Shown here: one piece after another, positions 62,718-64,000 of the stretch
Layout: every line of letters begins with the position of its first letter
How positions within the stretch are numbered: the stretch's first letter is position 1
Origin: Streptococcus porci DSM 23759
GTDB lineage: Bacteria; Bacillota; Bacilli; Lactobacillales; Streptococcaceae
Length of the DNA stretch: 64,000 nucleotides
Reading direction: 5' to 3'
Assembly (NCBI RefSeq): GCF_000423765.1
Contig: NZ_AUIP01000001.1
Location: forward strand, 186,001-250,000
Notes under the pieces: model-generated
What the model was told of the DNA's origin: nothing
Seen by the model: the letters and a program-made list of their open reading frames with translations, nothing else
The model's database searches: none
Position numbers and translations under genes: made by a program

Positions 62718-64000
62718 TTAATCGACCATCTTCTCTGCATCTTTGAGTTTTACAGAGACAATTTTTGATACACCAGATTCCTGCATAGTGACACCATAAA
62801 TACTGTCTGCGGCAGCCATCGTCCCTTTGCGGTGTGTAACGACGATAAATTGACTATTCTTATCAAAACGGTTGAGATAGTCGCCAAAACGCTTGACGTT
62901 AGCCTCGTCCAGGGCAGCCTCTACCTCGTCTAAGATGACGAAAGGTATGGTTTTGACACGTATGATGGCAAAAAGCAGAGCCAGGGCTGAGAGAGCTTTT
63001 TCGCCCCCTGACATGAGATTGAGTGATTGAATTTTCTTACCAGGTGGTTGGACGGAAATTTCCACACCGGCCGTTAGCAGGTCTCCTTCAGTCAGAACCA
63101 AATCGGAAGAGCCTCCACCAAACATTTGGGTAAAGGTCTGCTTAAAGGACTCACGGATGGCTTCAAAGGTTGATTTAAAGCGCAGCTTGACCTCATCATC
63201 CATATCATTGATAGTATCAAGTAAGAGATTTTTTGCGTGAACCAAGTCATCTCTTTGTGTGTTGAGGAAGGTCAAACGTTCTGAAACCTCATCATACTGG
63301 GTAACAGCATCTAAATTGACTGGACCAAGTGCCTTGATTTGTCGGTTCAAATCTGCCAGTTCTTGACGTGCCTGAGGCAGATTTTCAAGTGGTTTTGCCT
63401 GAGCTTTTGCTTCGTCAAAACTCATTTGATAATCGTCGACTAAAGTACGGGCAAAGCTCTGCAATTTTTCACCAAAATTGTCAAGTTCTGCTTCTAACTG
63501 GGCTTGCTGACGGATGAGGCCTTCATTTTTATGACTGGCCTTTTGCATCTGCTCATCAATATCCTCAAGGCTGCCCTCGCAATCTTCCAACTCGAAACGT
63601 AGGCGAACAAGGGCTTGCTCAGTCTGAGTCTGACGAGCTTTACTTTCTTCCAACTGCTGAGTAAGTCTAGGTAATCGGTCAATGTCGGCCTCTGAAAGAT
63701 CAGTCGTCAGCCAATTTTCAAGGGTTGACATTTCTTTGGTAAGTGTGCTGATTTCAGAAACGATACGGTTAAGATTGGCACGTTCAAAACGCTCCTCACT
63801 GGCCTTCTCTCGCTCCTCAAGGCGGAACTGTGATAGACGCTTGTTCAAATCGGCAACCTTAGCAGTAATGCTATCCTTGTCTCGCTTAATTTCCGTCAAA
63901 TTGTCAGAGACTTGCTCTTTCTGTTTTTGAATAGATAGGAGCTGACCAGACAAGGCTGCTTTTTTGTCTTCTAGTTCATGTGTGTCCTCTTGAGCTGATT
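62718..64000 (-). CDS. smc: Chromosome partition protein SMC, C-terminal part (truncated by the window edge)
   Basis: About 427 residues of the distal coiled coil and ATPase head. Coiled coil to about 63300, then signature NLMSGGEKALSALALLFAI and Walker B PFVILDEVEAALDEANV; ends KLKDAEKMVD. The N-terminal head and hinge are outside the window. Forms condensin with ScpA/ScpB. Confidence 0.97.
   Translation of the reverse strand, partial: SAQEDTHELEDKKAALSGQLLSIQKQKEQVSDNLTEIKRDKDSITAKVADLNKRLSQFRLEEREKASEERFERANLNRIVSEISTLTKEMSTLENWLTTDLSEADIDRLPRLTQQLEESKARQTQTEQALVRLRFELEDCEGSLEDIDEQMQKASHKNEGLIRQQAQLEAELDNFGEKLQSFARTLVDDYQMSFDEAKAQAKPLENLPQARQELADLNRQIKALGPVNLDAVTQYDEVSERLTFLNTQRDDLVHAKNLLLDTINDMDDEVKLRFKSTFEAIRESFKQTFTQMFGGGSSDLVLTEGDLLTAGVEISVQPPGKKIQSLNLMSGGEKALSALALLFAIIRVKTIPFVILDEVEAALDEANVKRFGDYLNRFDKNSQFIVVTHRKGTMAAADSIYGVTMQESGVSKIVSVKLKDAEKMVD

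Overview
The window is a low-GC Firmicute chromosome and almost certainly a Streptococcus. The evidence is the gyrA-srtA pair, the guaA / ylxM-ffh-satD-satE neighbourhood, a XerS recombinase with its dif_SL site, and a citrate-lyase/oxaloacetate-decarboxylase cluster beside a Bce/Mbr-type bacitracin module, as in the mutans group. I do not assign a species. The dif_SL site at about 27.21-27.24 kb marks the replication terminus. Genes left of it are mostly on the + strand and genes right of it mostly on the - strand, as expected if forks converge there.

Layout. 0-4.4 kb: 3' part of gyrA, srtA and an unusual Nramp-family transporter. 4.48-13.43 kb: an AT-rich integrated island at the 3' end of guaA. 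It carries a tyrosine integrase, a DUF3173 protein, a primase-helicase, a serine recombinase, a Mor-like regulator, a zinc-ribbon membrane protein, a DUF1643 protein, an orphan 339-aa protein, and a duplicated two-gene cassette of a ~100-aa protein plus a tiny hydrophobic peptide. 13.4-20.2 kb: guaA, a decayed acetyltransferase, a GntR regulator, ylxM, ffh, satD and a frameshifted satE. 20.2-27.1 kb: a locus matching the flavin-based extracellular electron transfer (EET) gene set: EetB-like, Ndh2 with membrane tail, polyprenyl synthase, FMN-binding lipoprotein, ApbE/FmnB, UbiA-type prenyltransferase, EetA-like. 27.2-28.4 kb: dif and xerS. 28.4-35.6 kb: a frameshifted phosphohexomutase gene, then a BceRS-BceAB-type antibiotic-response operon with a RelBE-type toxin-antitoxin pair inside it and a NisI-like lipoprotein plus a 46-aa ORF at its head. 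35.7-38.6 kb: ATP-grasp enzyme and two esterase-fold proteins. 38.9-51.7 kb: citrate fermentation cluster. 51.7-60.7 kb: a broken acetyltransferase gene, gdhA, glyoxalase-like gene, membrane proteins, a decayed IS200/IS605 element, ABC-F protein, matrixin-like protease, and a folate ECF gene behind a THF riboswitch. 60.8-64 kb: pyrF-pyrophosphatase-pyrE operon behind a PyrR attenuator, and the 3' part of smc.

How the genes work together. Citrate enters through the CitM-family carrier and is split by CitDEF, which is matured by CitC, CitG and CitX. A multi-subunit oxaloacetate decarboxylase removes the product. Two cre-like sites and a GntR regulator point to carbon-source control. In the EET-type locus, NADH electrons would pass through Ndh2 to a prenylated quinone and then to a covalently flavinylated surface lipoprotein. 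A full cre match sits on that lipoprotein's promoter. Several genes are broken (satE, pgm, tnpA, two GNAT genes), so either recent decay or uncorrected sequence errors must be considered.

I saw no tRNA, rRNA or CRISPR array.
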